DNA of 64,000 nucleotides, from the NCBI GenBank assembly GCA_018127085.1, contig CM030727.1, positions 372,001 through 436,000 on the forward strand. Direction: 5' to 3'. Positions 25,194-36,617 of the stretch are shown here, in pieces. Below the pieces are notes generated by a model. That model made no database searches and was not told the origin of the DNA. It worked only from the letters and a program-made list of their open reading frames with translations. The translations under genes were made by a program, and so were the position numbers. How positions within the stretch are numbered: position 1 is the first letter of the stretch; every line of letters starts with the position of its first letter. The stretch comes from Pneumocystis sp. 'macacae' (taxonomy: Eukaryota > Ascomycota > Pneumocystomycetes > Pneumocystales > Pneumocystaceae).

Positions 25194-25609
25194 TTTGTGA
25201 TATCGATCTGCAAGCAGACTTTTTTACAGTCACTAACTTCACCACATACCTAACCCTAATTTAAACTAGTCTGATTTAACCCTATATTTTGTCTGATGAA
25301 CTAACGATCAACAATTGTAGAAAATTATAACAGTAAAGAATAGAATTATTGAGCTAAAAAAAAGAAAAATGCGCTTTATATAATACTTAAGGAGAAAACA
25401 CATTTTTAGGTGTTTTATTTTTTCCAAATATTTAAGTTTTTGGGTATTATTTGAGTTTGAATTGTATGTGTTTGTTATCAATTGGTATTATTTCTATTTA
25501 TTGGTATACTGCATGATTATATGTATTTTGTTGATTTTCAGAGGTTTTGCATGGTATTTTTTTCAAAATTATTTTTTCGATTATAAAAAAGTAAATATAT
25601 ATATGTAAT
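25194..25609. other. Divergent intergenic region RPL3/securin
   Basis: This 416-base promoter region is shared by L3 (leftward) and the securin-like gene (rightward). The L3-proximal third holds the CAGTCACT and AACCCTA motifs described separately. The securin-proximal half (25400-25600) is T-rich with no recognised element. No RNA gene was seen. Confidence 0.45.
25227..25284. promoter_or_regulatory. Ribosomal-protein-type promoter elements upstream of L3
   Basis: Between the divergent L3 and securin genes, CAGTCACT lies at 25227-25234, 34 bases upstream of the L3 ATG. Two AACCCTA (telobox-like) copies follow, at 25252-25259 (AACCCTAA) and 25278-25284. In fission yeast, ribosomal protein promoters carry HomolD (CAGTCACA) and HomolE (ACCCTACCCT-like) boxes; teloboxes serve the same genes in other ascomycetes. 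The combination and position make an L3 promoter likely. The motif match is by eye only. Confidence 0.5.
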
Positions 25610-26578
25610 ATGCGTGAAGATAAAGAAAATATTATTATTAGAGGAATACCGCAAACACCAGCGCATGGAATTGAGTTTTCTGCGAAGACAGGATGTGTTG
25701 ATGGCTTAGAAAGTAGGGGTCCGGGTGGTTGTCAGACAGGATCATTAATTACTCCTCTTCGTAAGTCAGTGATATGTTTTTCAAGCATGAAATAAATCGT
25801 TTATACTAGGACAACGGCAAATTCTTGGAGGAAAAGATACAAATATAAGAAATGCACCAGTATCGGTGCTAAATGTTAAATCATCACTGTTAAATCCTAA
25901 ATTACCATCATTGGATAATTGTTTATACACAATACCTTCAGGATTACACGCAGGATCTACAAAAAAAAAAGGATGCAAATCTCCATCTAAGTTCTTTCAT
26001 GAAACATTCCCTATTTGTGTTGCACCCAGGCTTAATGGGTTGACCGTTACGGAGAATACTGGAAAAATTGCTGATCCAGAATATATGCCGCCTAGATCAA
26101 AAGGTATGAAGATTTCTCCCCAATTATAGAAAGTTATCGTTAAAACTTATTTTTAGCATTGGCACATGATGTTCCTGGTTTTTCTCCTGTCGATTGGTCT
26201 GTATTGCAAGCATGGCCATTTTATTGTTCATATTTTAACCGCTTAGATGATCAAGGACAGAGTGAATTGGAGCGCTATAATGAATCCATTATTGGGAATC
26301 CAGTATGGGAACCTGTTGAAGTCTCTACTTTATCTAAGTCATCTTCTACGAAAACACAATCATCGATGACAAAATCTTTTGATTATCAAAAACCAACAGA
26401 ATCTTTTCGACGTAAATGTAGCACAACTTCTTCACTTAATCGTGCAAAAAAGGGAAGTATTCGTGATTGTCCTAAACGTATAACTTCGTCTTTGGATGAC
26501 TTTGGATTAACTTTCAATGAAATTAATTTAACTGACGAACACTTGTTTCAAGATGAACCTTTTCCATTTGAGCTTTAA
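25610..26578 (+). CDS. Securin (Cut2/Pds1-like anaphase inhibitor)
   Basis: Exons 25610-25760, 25810-26103 and 26157-26578 give 288 residues. A KEN box sits at residues 5-7 (MREDKENIII). A destruction-box-like RQILGGKDTN follows the first splice site. Lys/Pro/Ser-rich low complexity comes next, then DPEYMPPRSKALAHDVPGFS, which resembles the separase-interacting segment of fungal and animal securins (E-Y-M-P-P). The C-terminus is acidic (DDFGLTFNEINLTDEHLF). Securin holds separase inactive until APC/C destroys it through the KEN and D boxes. The family is poorly conserved, so this rests on the order KEN, D-box, EYMPP and acidic tail rather than on a domain. Confidence 0.68.
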
Positions 26579-26863
26579 TTTTTTTTCAACAGTATTATAA
26601 ATATATATCTTTAGCTTTAAAAGTGTTTTGCTGATGTTTTTGGACGCCTTTTATTACTATTTTAAGAACATTTCCTGTTTATTTTATTTTATTCTTATCT
26701 TTTTTTTTTAATTTCTATATAAATTTTTACTCTACATCGCAAATAGACTTTAGACATGTCTTTTTTTTAATAAAATATTATATCTGATGTTTTAAAATTT
26801 AATCTTTTATTATTTTTATTTGTCTAACATTTGATAAGGCCATCGTATGCGTTAACTTATACC

Positions 26864-27887
26864 ATGTGGTGGAATATGTTACTACTATTAATAAGTCTTA
26901 GAAGCTCTATATGCTTCGAAGATACATCTCCTTTTATATTCTTTACAACCTATAGGTTAGTTTAAACACTAAAAGGTTTTTTTATTCTTTTTTTAATAAT
27001 TTCTTATAGAACACAGCCGGAACCTATATATCCTGATCATACATTAACAACACTTTCTGGACATGCTTTTCAGTCATTTGTCAGAGCATCTATAGATTGC
27101 AAATCTACATTTTATGTTATTGCATTACAGCCAGGTTTACATGCAGAAGATTTGAAACATGCAGCAATGCCATCAATGAAAGTGTCTTTAAATAAAGCAA
27201 TGGAAAAATTAGTTATTCCATATGGATATGGCGGTTTAGATTTGGACAGTGTTATAGAATATGTTATTGATAAATGCAATGCTGATCGTATTTTAATTGA
27301 TGTACAAAGTAAGAATTTTCATACTGACAATGCTTTTATAATTCTATACTTATACTCCAATCCCTTTAGGCGGCTCTTATCCATTATTAGACGGTAATAC
27401 TAAAAAGGTATTATATGTCCAATTCCCACCTCTTAAAGGGTCTATAATGGAACGGTGGGATTTATTGAAATATCATGGTATATTCATTTATCTATTTGTT
27501 TAATTATTTATGACGAGAAGATACTTTTCTTCATTATCTTTTGGCCTCTTTTCCACACGGATCAGAGTATACTATGATTTATGTGTCTACACCAGGACTA
27601 ACAATGGTTCAACATCGAGATATTTCAACAGATACACCCCCAGTGGTTCCTTTTAAGTATAACCCTAAGCAGCCTAAAGGATTATTTTTTAACTATGAGC
27701 TTTTTTCTGAAGGGATTTATATGATGTAATGATCCATATTTTGTACTTTTACTTATATATATTCAGTTGGATGGTTTTGCTTGTTCTTTTTCCTATTCTT
27801 ATAGTTGCTTTAATGGCAATTTCTTCGATAAAAATATCTTATGGAGCATTTGAATTAAAAAAGGATATTATTAAGAAAAATAAATAA
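26864..27887 (+). CDS. BIG1: Big1-like ER membrane protein (beta-1,6-glucan / V-ATPase assembly)
   Basis: Five exons (26864-26955, 27010-27308, 27370-27477, 27521-27725, 27767-27887) sum to 275 codons (274 aa). There is a signal peptide (MLLLLISLRSSICF after the first few residues) and a lumenal domain with PSMKVSLNKAMEKLVIPYGY. The C-terminus is a membrane anchor followed by the family tail (WMVLLVLFPILIVALMAISS, then IKISYGAFELKKD). In Big1 and the related V-ATPase accessory Voa1/Ac45 proteins the tail reads similarly (SSLxVSYGAF). Big1 is an ER protein needed for normal beta-1,6-glucan. The 4-kb distance from the Kre6/Skn1 gene is notable. The match is mainly in the C-terminal third. Confidence 0.72.
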
Positions 27888-27979
27888 ATTTTGACATTTT
27901 TATTATCCCTTTTAAGATGTATTTTAGGGACAAAAAGGTTTCAATACTGAATGATATTTTTAATTATTCTATATTTGAT

Positions 27980-29852
27980 TTAAAAAGACCATAATTTAGT
28001 ATCTAAAAAAGTTACAACTTATTTAATTGTTTAGAATTTTTTTACTTCTATCTTTTCCTCCTGATCCTACTCGAGTACCATCTGGGCTCCAATCACATGC
28101 AAATACTTCATCAAAATGACCAGGCAAATCGCATTTTAACTTTTTCTCACGAATATCCCATACTTTTAAAGTTGTGTCTTTTGATGAACTAATGAGCATT
28201 CTAGAATCACTTGACCATGAACATTGATAAACAGATGCAACGTGCCCTCTAAAGCTTGCAATGAATCTAAACATTTTAGAGAAATACAAAATAAATAGAA
28301 GTATACTCTCCAGTTAAACCATTCCAAATTTTTACAGAATTATCAAATGATGCAGATGCAATCCATTGGCCATCTGGTGAAAATGAAACATGATTAACTA
28401 AATTTTGATGACCTTTAATTATAAATATATTAGTTTTTTACGTATTATAAAAGAAAAAATTAAAGATACCTGTTAACCTTTTAATTGGTTTAACAGACTC
28501 TTTTAGGTTCCAGTAATACATAGTAAAATCATCACTACCTGTGATTAATCTTTCTCCTTTATTTCCAGTAGATGCGATGATTTTGTCATATTTTTTTTTT
28601 GCCATTAGCTTCATTTCTTCAAAAGATGACGGTTCTACTCCTGTATAATCATAAGCACCTGTTCTTAAAACGAAATCCGTAGATAATGCCATTGTATTAA
28701 CCCAATGTGCATGAGCTAATAAAGTATGCAAAAGTTTTCCCTTAATATTTACAAAAGATGTTATAAAAAATATCGTACTTACATCCTTTCCATCCCAAAC
28801 TTTCACAGATTTATCATGAGATGCAGAATAAATCCAACCATTTCCCCCCCATTTAACACATGATACACAAGATGTATGGCCAGATAATGTTAATACTATA
28901 CGTTTTAAACCTGCATCCCAAATTTTTATGGTAGTATCTTTAGATGAAGATGCAAAACGTAATGAATTTTTACTCAATCTAGAATTATAAAAAATATTTT
29001 TTTAAAAAAAAAAAGATTTACAAATGAATGGGCTCCCAAGATAATGATGTTATCCATTTTGTATGACCTTTAAGAGTATCTCCAATACTTTTTCCTGTTT
29101 TAGGATCCCAGAGTCGAATCTATCTTTTTCTTAAAACTGATAAATGTTCTAGAGTAAATATACTGTATTATCCATGCTTCCAGAAGCAAGAAGTTTTGCA
29201 TCAGGTGACCACGACACACATAGAACCCAATTTGAATGCCCTATTAAAGAATTAATACTCCTTTTTAATAATACTACTAAAAAACCTTTCAAAATATGTA
29301 ACGGTGTTCCTGTATCACAATCCCATATCCTGACATTTCCATCTCCACTTCCTGTTGAAAGATATGATCCACTTTTTGGAGAAAATTGCACACAAAGAAT
29401 TGGCTTTTCATGACCGCTCATTGTTGCTGTACATCTATTAATTGGTCGAACACGAAATATAGCTTGAGGTATATAAATTAAAGTTAATTCATCTTCTGTT
29501 GACTTCAAATTATGATTATATATAGAAAAATACACATTTTCTTTGATTTCAATATATTTCCCTTCTATTTCCGCCGAGAATACATATGGTATTCGTTCAG
29601 TCTTTTTAAATAATATTAACCATGTGCAATCTCTCCAATAAAATATCCTACATTTCCCAAAAGCTTATTTAAAAGTATCCCCATATCAATACATGAAATA
29701 TTGCTTGGAATCAATGTTGAAGGAAGACATGTTCCGTCTAGTGCTTTGAAACGGCAAAGTACATTTGGAAAATGCTTTGGAACCTCGATTGGAACACTAT
29801 TTTTTTCCGCATTTTTTGACTTTTCCAGATAAGGATGCGGAAGAGTTGTCAT
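27980..29852 (-). CDS. RSA4: Rsa4/Notchless WD40 ribosome assembly factor
   Basis: Rsa4 (NLE1) sits on pre-60S particles and is pulled off by the AAA protein Rea1/Midasin. Start at 29852. The N-terminal NLE domain runs FKALDGTCLPSTLIPSNISC and MGILLNKLLGN, then, across an intron, TERIPYVFSAEIEGKYI. Eight WD repeats follow, beginning at the typical PQAIFRVRPINRCTATMSGH and including GHEKPILCVQFSPKSGSYLS, LLASGSMDNTV, GDDFTMYYWNL-like and AVSADWSPDG-like blades. The last intron leaves a short exon that ends NTKLWSF, at 27980. About 515 residues, normal length. It is divergent from the adrenodoxin reductase gene by only 147 bases. Confidence 0.94.
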
Positions 29853-29999
29853 TAATATAAATTTAAGGATTTTATAGCCTTTTTATATCTTCATTTAATT
29901 AGAAAATAGGAATGATTTTTTTTTGATGTTGAGATAATATAATATATCGCTAATATAATGATAACGTTAAAAAGATGATATTACGATTTTAAATACAAG

Positions 30000-31636
30000 A
30001 TGAATATTTTTGTAAACTTTTTTCATGTTTTTCTTCCTTTAAATAGAAATGCTTCTCTGAGTTTTCTTTTTTTAAAAAAAAGAAAAATATCTCAATCAAC
30101 AGTACGAAGTGATTTTCGTGCGTTTCGGGCATGTATTATTGGATCTGGTCCTGCAGGGTTTTATACTGCAGATCGGTTGCTAAGAAGTATTCCCAGATGT
30201 GAAATAGACATGTATGAAGCACTTCCTATGCCTTTTGGATTAGTACGTTTTGGTGTGGCTCCGGATCATTATGAAATAAAAGTGAGATTTTTTCATAAAA
30301 AATGCATTTCTGTTGTAATTGGAGCCTAGAATGTCCAAAATCAGTTTTCAAAGATTGCTGAATCTAAGAACTTTCATTTTATTGGAAATATTCGCATTGG
30401 AAGAGACATTTCTTTGCAACAACTTAAACCTTATTATGATTGTATGGTAATGGCATATGGAGCATCAAAAGACAAAGAATTAGGATTGGCTGGTGAAGAA
30501 AGTATTCGAGGAATTTATTCTGCTCGATCATTTGTAGGATGGTATAATGGTCATTATGCATTTCAAGAATTAAATCCAGATTTGGAATCTACCGATCTTG
30601 CTATTATCATTGGTCACGGAAATGTGGCATTAGATATTGCTAGAATATTACTTGTTGACCCAAATGTTCTTGAAAAAACTGATATTAGTGAAAAAGCAAT
30701 GGAATGTCTTAGAAAAAGTAAAATCAAGCATGTAAAAATTATTGGACGGAGAGGCCCAATGCAGGTTAAGACATGAGTACAAATTTAAATATTTACCCTA
30801 ATTTTATTTTATAGATGTCTTTTTCAACAAAAGAATTACGTAGGCTCACAGAATTCTCGACAATATCTTTTTGTACACCTAATTTAGATTTTTATATTAA
30901 TCAATCATTATTATCCAATGATCTTGCTCGATCTAAGAAACGGCTTTTTGATCTTTTGTTAAAAAAGAATGTTTTGAAACCTAATACAACTAATAAATTA
31001 TGGTCTCTTGAGTTTTTGCTTTCTCCGTACCAATTTATGAAATACAAATCAAAATCAGATACATTATCAAGTGTATTATTTGAAAAAAATATACTTAAAG
31101 AATGTCCCTATGAAAATATATTAAAAGCAGTTGGTACTGGTGAGATAATTAATATAGATACCGGTTGTTTAATTCGTAGTATTGGATATAAAGGTGTAGC
31201 AATTGAAAATAGTGAAGATATTGGCATACCTTTTGATACTAATAAAGGCATTATTCCTAATGTTTCCGGAAGAGTATTATCAACTTATAATATGAATCCT
31301 TCTGAAACTTTTGAACTTCCTGGGATATATACTAGTGGTTGGATAAAGACAGGTCCTATAGGCGTAATAGCAAATACTATGTATGATGCTTTTGAGACAT
31401 CTGATTGTATTATTGAGGATTGGAAAAATGGAAAATTGTTTTTAAATCCTACTAGTGTTGAACTTAAACCTGGATTTAATGCTCTTTTATCTTATTTTAA
31501 AGAGAAAAATATTCAATATATTCAATGGAAAGATTGGCAAAAACTTAATGATTTGGAAAATAAAATAGGAAAAAGATTAGGAAAAGTAAGAAAAAAAATC
31601 ACATCAATAAAAGAAATATTTGAAATCATAAAATAA
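30000..31636 (+). CDS. ARH1: Mitochondrial NADPH-adrenodoxin reductase
   Basis: Exons 30000-30281, 30330-30764 and 30815-31636 give 512 residues. This FAD enzyme passes electrons from NADPH to mitochondrial ferredoxin for iron-sulfur cluster and haem A synthesis. The first 40 residues are a basic and hydrophobic mitochondrial presequence. The FAD-binding motif is [17 protein letters not shown], followed by [20 protein letters not shown]. The NADPH-binding motif is [15 protein letters not shown], followed by [11 protein letters not shown]. The C-terminal FAD contact is [20 protein letters not shown]. Length and motif order match Arh1/FDXR. Confidence 0.95.
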
Positions 31637-32844
31637 TGTTAAAAACTATTACTAGGATTTTATTAAATATATTTTTTGTATAAAGAATTCTTTTTTATTG
31701 TCAATATTTAAATATCTGGGAAATTTGTTATGTACTTAGATTTTGACATCTAATATTTCAATGAATCAAAACTTTTTTGCAAAGTCTAATGATATTGTAT
31801 TATTTAGTTTTAAATATATTCATGTTTATTAGCTAAAATTTAATTAACTATCGATGTTTGTTATTCAGAAAATTTTTATTTTTAAATTTATTTTTTGCTT
31901 TAAAAATTAAATTACCTTATCAATGTTTTAGTTTTCACATGTATTACAATATATTTTTCATTAAAATTTATATTAAAAGAAAAAATTGTATTTAATATTA
32001 GTATATTAAGTGTTTTTTATATTCCTTTTAAATATTTTTTAAAATATTTAATTAAAATTTATTCTTAAAATTATAGTAATAAAGTTTTATAGTTTATGTA
32101 AATTAGGTTATTTTAAAAAAATGAAATGTGTATAGCCAGCTATTACATATTTTATTATTTTGTAAAAAATAAACTAATAATAGAACCTTATGTTTAAATA
32201 TTTTTATGAATTACTTTATAATTGATATTTATAAAAATATATAAACTTTTTTTTAAATTAAATATTATGTAAATGTTTACAGAAATTTTTTAACGTAATT
32301 CTAATATAAATAATTGTATTTTTTAAATAATATATATATATTTAATATTATTAAAATTCATCTTAGTACAAATTTCACTTTTTATTATATTATTTAAATT
32401 ATCTACCTATAAAATTTTGATTCAAAAAGTTAATATCAACAGAAACTCTTAATTGAATTATTTTTCTGCGAATCTAGGTTTTTATTTTGAAAATATTTTT
32501 AATAAAAAGATTATTGTTATTTAAAAAACAGTAGTTATTTTTTTAATAAAATATAATATTCTTATTTTAAAAATTTCTTATCCTATTTATTTATATTGAT
32601 ATACGTTTAATCTTTTTATAATTCTAAATCTAATTATCGATACGTAAATGATAACGATCAATATCTATCTTGAATATAGTAAAAAAGAATTTGCATTAAT
32701 AAGTCAATACACCTATATTTCAATAACAAAAAATAAGACAAAACGATAAAATTTTGAATTTCCTTGGTAATATAAAGGGATTGATTGCTTTTGGAAAAAG
32801 AAAAAACGAAAACCAACAGTAGATCAGATATCGTTTAAAGATAA
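31637..32844. other. Long AT-rich intergenic region
   Basis: This is 1.2 kb between two plus-strand genes. Composition is among the most AT-rich of the window, with many TTTAAATAT-type runs and a TATATATATA tract near 32330. No frame of note, no tRNA-like box and no internal repeat larger than noise. The last 150 bases probably include the promoter of the next gene. Confidence 0.4.
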
Positions 32845-34421
32845 ATGGATATCTATGATGAGCTATATAGTAGAAATTATAAACATGCTGGTTGTAATGG
32901 AAGACATAGAATTAAGAAAGGCACAGCAAATTGTGAATCATGTGTAAAAATTGCACAAGTTAGAGAAAAATGTCGTGTTAGTCGATCACGAACAAGTCAT
33001 GTAATTCATGAGGAAAACACTGAACCCATTCTTGATATTACAAAAAAATCATTTAAAGAGTATTTAAAATTATGTGTACGCAGGATCAAAAAGTTTGCAG
33101 CTACAGGGTTTGCACGAATCAATGCATTTAGACGTGATGATATATCAAATATTGTCTTTGTAATGGTAGATCGAACAAACAGTCGCTCACGTTGCTCATT
33201 CCTACGCATTGATTCAAATGGAAATACACAAAGAATTCCTAGAGATTCTTTTCTTGGAACGAATCTTCTCAATTCATTACCGAATATTCTTTCACCAGAT
33301 CAGCATAGTTACCAACAAAAAATACCTCGTAATTTATCTTATCATACAAATGCTTATAAAAGACAACATGCACCACAGAGACTTCGATTCAATATTACTT
33401 CACCTATACTATCTATTCAATCTATAGATTCTATTTGTGTAAATGTTTCTAGCAGAAGTATAGAACCGTATGACGATAACTACAATGAAAATGAGCTCAA
33501 TAATTCTTCTTATGATGTGTCAGAAACAGCGACTTCTCAAATTTTTTCTACAAAAGCACAATTATCACAATCATCATCTTTATCAAATAACCAAACAGAT
33601 ATAAATACACCTACACCATGTCCTATAAAAAATGTATCTTCGAATAGTGTTTTAAAATGTACGAACCTAGTAAAAATTAATGATAATCTTGAATAAATTA
33701 CTAATATTACAGCAAAATCTAATATTAGGTCTTCTTCTATTCAAGAATCTTGTAATCTTGATAAAGAGATGAGATATATGCGTCTTCAACAAGCTATATC
33801 ACATGAACTCAGAGATTTAGTTGCTGCTAATAACAGCTTAGAAAGTCATAATGATTCTATTAATATTACAAAGAGTATGAATACTTATCCAAGCATTTTT
33901 TATGAAACACCAAGATTAAAATCTAAAAGATATGGTAAAATATTCTCATCACCTGAAAAACATTTTCTTAATCAACCTGAATTTGTACATTTCTATATAA
34001 TATTTAAGTTGCTAATAAACGCTAGTTTCTAACACCACATAATATAAAAATGAAAAATCGCTCTGCTTTTGTTATAGAGCCTGTTCACTCTCAAAATCAT
34101 ATTTTAGATTCTCCTAAATCTTCCACAACAACATTTGATAAAGAAAGCGATACTTCTCAACCTTTAAGAACTTCTACTGATTCTACAGTTGTTTCTTCCA
34201 CAACAGTTTCTATAAAAAGGCAAATATTTTCAAAAATTGCAAAAGGAAGAAATGCTCTTATTCCTCCTAAGCTTCCTGCTTCAAAAAATATAAATAAAAT
34301 ACCTTCTTTAACTAACACAAAACTAAATAAAGGGAATCTAGGAACTGTCAGTAGACTTGTTGAGCTTTTCGAAGGTCTTACTTGGAATGAAGAAATAAAA
34401 CGACCAAAACCAGTACAATGA
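32845..34421 (+). CDS. Unrecognised 493-residue Ser/Thr/Asn-rich protein
   Basis: Exons 32845-33658, 33713-33984 and 34026-34421 sum to 494 codons, and the first intron has a perfect TTACTAAT branch sequence. The N-terminal 60 residues are basic and Cys-containing (HAGCNGRHRIKKGTANCESC V, split) and could form a small zinc or RNA-binding patch. A basic helix-like stretch (FKEYLKLCVRRIKKFAATGF) follows. The rest is Ser/Thr/Asn/Gln-rich and probably disordered. The C-terminus, GTVSRLVELFEGLTWNEEIK, is compact and could be a short binding motif. There is no signal peptide or membrane segment. I do not recognise the family. The composition resembles regulatory proteins of the cell cycle or cytoskeleton, but that is a guess. 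Confidence 0.75.
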
Positions 34422-34826
34422 TTATCATTATGTTAATATATTTAAGTATGAGATCTAAAATGTCTACATAAAATATTACAGTAGTCATGACCGAGTATTT
34501 AGCTATTGTTTAAAAGTTTCTCGACTTTTATGATGCTAATAAGCTATGCTTTTAAAGATACAAACATATCATTTAAACATATTCGTACAATCTATAGAAT
34601 TATGTTTAAATTTATACTTTTATGATATGCTATGCTTATTTTTGAATTTTTTTGGTTGAAAGACTCCTTTCCATTAACTTATCAGTTTATTATAACACTC
34701 TCTAAGGAATATTATAATGATGAATCCTATTAAAAATAGTTGAATTATCAAAATTTTTAACAAAATTCAATAAACTTCTATATTTCAAGTATATATGAAT
34801 TAATTTATACACAGGAATATGTTTTG
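34422..34826. other. Convergent intergenic region
   Basis: About 400 bases separate the unrecognised gene and the CMC2 3' end. It is AT-rich with no frame or RNA gene supported. Confidence 0.4.
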
Positions 34827-35167
34827 TTATAAATCTTCTTTAGATATTTCTACATTTTTTCTTTTTCCTTTTTTTTTTTTCTGGTTAACTCGTTGTTGTT
34901 TTAATCTCTAATCCCCATAGATACTGTAAATAAAATATAAAGGAGATTATCTATCGTAGATATACTCACTTCTTTATTTAAACATAGCATAACATCTTTT
35001 TTTAAACCGTTACATTTTCCAAGAAAATAGTTGAGAATTCCAGATTTATGGCATTTTTCTAACTCTTGCATAATTTGATAGCAATCTAGATGTATCTAAA
35101 TCAAATCCTGGTGTTTCAAAATATATAGAATACCTGGGTGTTTATGAGCTGATATAGGTGGATGCAT
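34827..35167 (-). CDS. CMC2: Cmc2, twin CX9C cytochrome oxidase assembly protein
   Basis: This small gene appears only after splicing: exons 35167-35134, 35085-34970 and 34907-34827 give 76 residues. The start is the family-typical MHPPISAHKHPDC. Two CX9C motifs are complete: C-YQIMQELEK-C and C-NGLKKDVML-C, separated by HKSGILNYFLGK, and they are followed by NKERLKQQRVNQKKKKGKRK. Cmc2 is an intermembrane-space protein of the Mia40 import route, needed for cytochrome c oxidase. Introns are 48 and 62 bases. It is divergent from the mitochondrial TrpRS gene with 87 bases between start codons. Confidence 0.88.
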
Positions 35168-35254
35168 AGTTTTTTAAGAGGGAAATATAAAATATTAAAA
35201 TTTTAAATCATAAGGCATCGATAAGTTTTATAAAGATTTATAAAAACTTTTAAA
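35168..35254. promoter_or_regulatory. 87-base bidirectional promoter, CMC2 and MSW1
   Basis: Only 87 bases separate the ATGs of two genes that both serve mitochondrial respiratory-chain expression. It is AT-rich with CATCGATAAG and repeated TTTATAAA near the TrpRS side. Shared regulation is an inference from spacing. Confidence 0.5.
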
Positions 35255-36555
35255 ATGAACAGAATTTGTTTTACAAGAGGATCAAAGATCTGTTTCTATA
35301 ATTTTTTCCCTATACAACAATATTATTTTAATGTTTACCGATCATTTACTGAAAATGCATTAGAACGAAGGATTTTTTCTGGAATTCAGCCCACAGGTGT
35401 TCCTCATATAGGGAATTATTTAGGAACATTAAAAAAATGGGTCGAACTTCAAAATACTTCCGAATTGTCCACTGTTTTACTATTTTGTATTGCTGATTTA
35501 CATGCAATTACTATGTCAAAAAATCCTATAGAATTAAAGAAACATAAAAGAGAAATGTTTGTTGCTTTGGAAGCAATTGGGATTGATACAGAAAGATCTA
35601 TTGTTTATGAACAATCTACTGTAAGTCCTCTTTCATTTGAATTAAATTGACATGCAAAAGGTTCCTTATCATTCTGAATTGGCCTGGATATTTAATTGTA
35701 TAATACCTATTTCTCATCTTCAACGCATGACTCAATGGAAGGTGTTATAATTTACATATTTCCAGTCTATATTTTATTAACTACAAATAGACAAAGTCTT
35801 TTCAATATAAAAATACAAACTCAAAATCAAATTTGGGGCTTTTCTCTTACCCTGTTCTTCAGGCAGCTGATATTCTTTTGTATAAGTAAGCGCATTTAAT
35901 TAATTATATAATCTTACTTTTTAGAGCAACAGAAGTACCTGTTGGTCAAGATCAAATTCAACATTTAGAACTTACATGTACAATAAGTCGTCTTTTTAAT
36001 AAGACTTTTTCAAAAAATATATTTACATCTCCTAAGGCTCTGTTAAGTATATATCAATACATTTGTTTTTCTTTTTAATTATTTAAATATGTTTTAGCGC
36101 CTTCAAAAAGAATTATGTCATTGCGAAACCCCAAACAAAAAATGTCTAAATCTGATCCTAATCCAAATTCTCGGATTTTAATAACAGATTCTCTTGATAT
36201 TATCGAATCTAAGATTTCTCATGCTATAACAGATTCTTATAATGGCATTACATATGATCCAAGTAAACGCCCAGGGATTGCAAATCTTCTTCAAATATTA
36301 GCTTCTCTAGATTATCCAGCATCAGACCCTGCTAAAATCGCAAAAGATAATGTTAATCTTACTCATAAAGCATTTAAATGTTTAGTAACAAAATCTATTT
36401 ACACGTTTTTTGCACCAATACGTGAACGATATCAATGTATTATGTCTCGAAACATTTCTTCATATATTGAACAAAATAAAAAAGGAGCACAGAATGCACA
36501 AAAACTTGCATTACACACTATGGAACAAGTGAAAACATGTATAGGTCTTTTATAA
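35255..36555 (+). CDS. MSW1: Mitochondrial tryptophanyl-tRNA synthetase
   Basis: Exons 35255-35620, 35661-35741, 35791-35885, 35925-36046 and 36098-36555 give 373 residues. A presequence of about 35 residues precedes the class I core: FSGIQPTGVPHIGNYLGTLK (the HIGH motif as HIGN), LFCIADLHAITM, PISHLQRMTQWK, GLFSYPVLQAADILLYK, EVPVGQDQIQHLELT and the KMSKS loop (NPKQKMSKSDPN). It charges mitochondrial tRNA-Trp. The C-terminal helical domain carries the anticodon-binding region. Length is as expected for Msw1/WARS2. Confidence 0.95.
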
Positions 36556-36617
36556 TGGACAAAATGGATTTTGTTTTAAAATTTCTTTAAATATAATCGT
36601 TCGAACTTTAGCGATTT

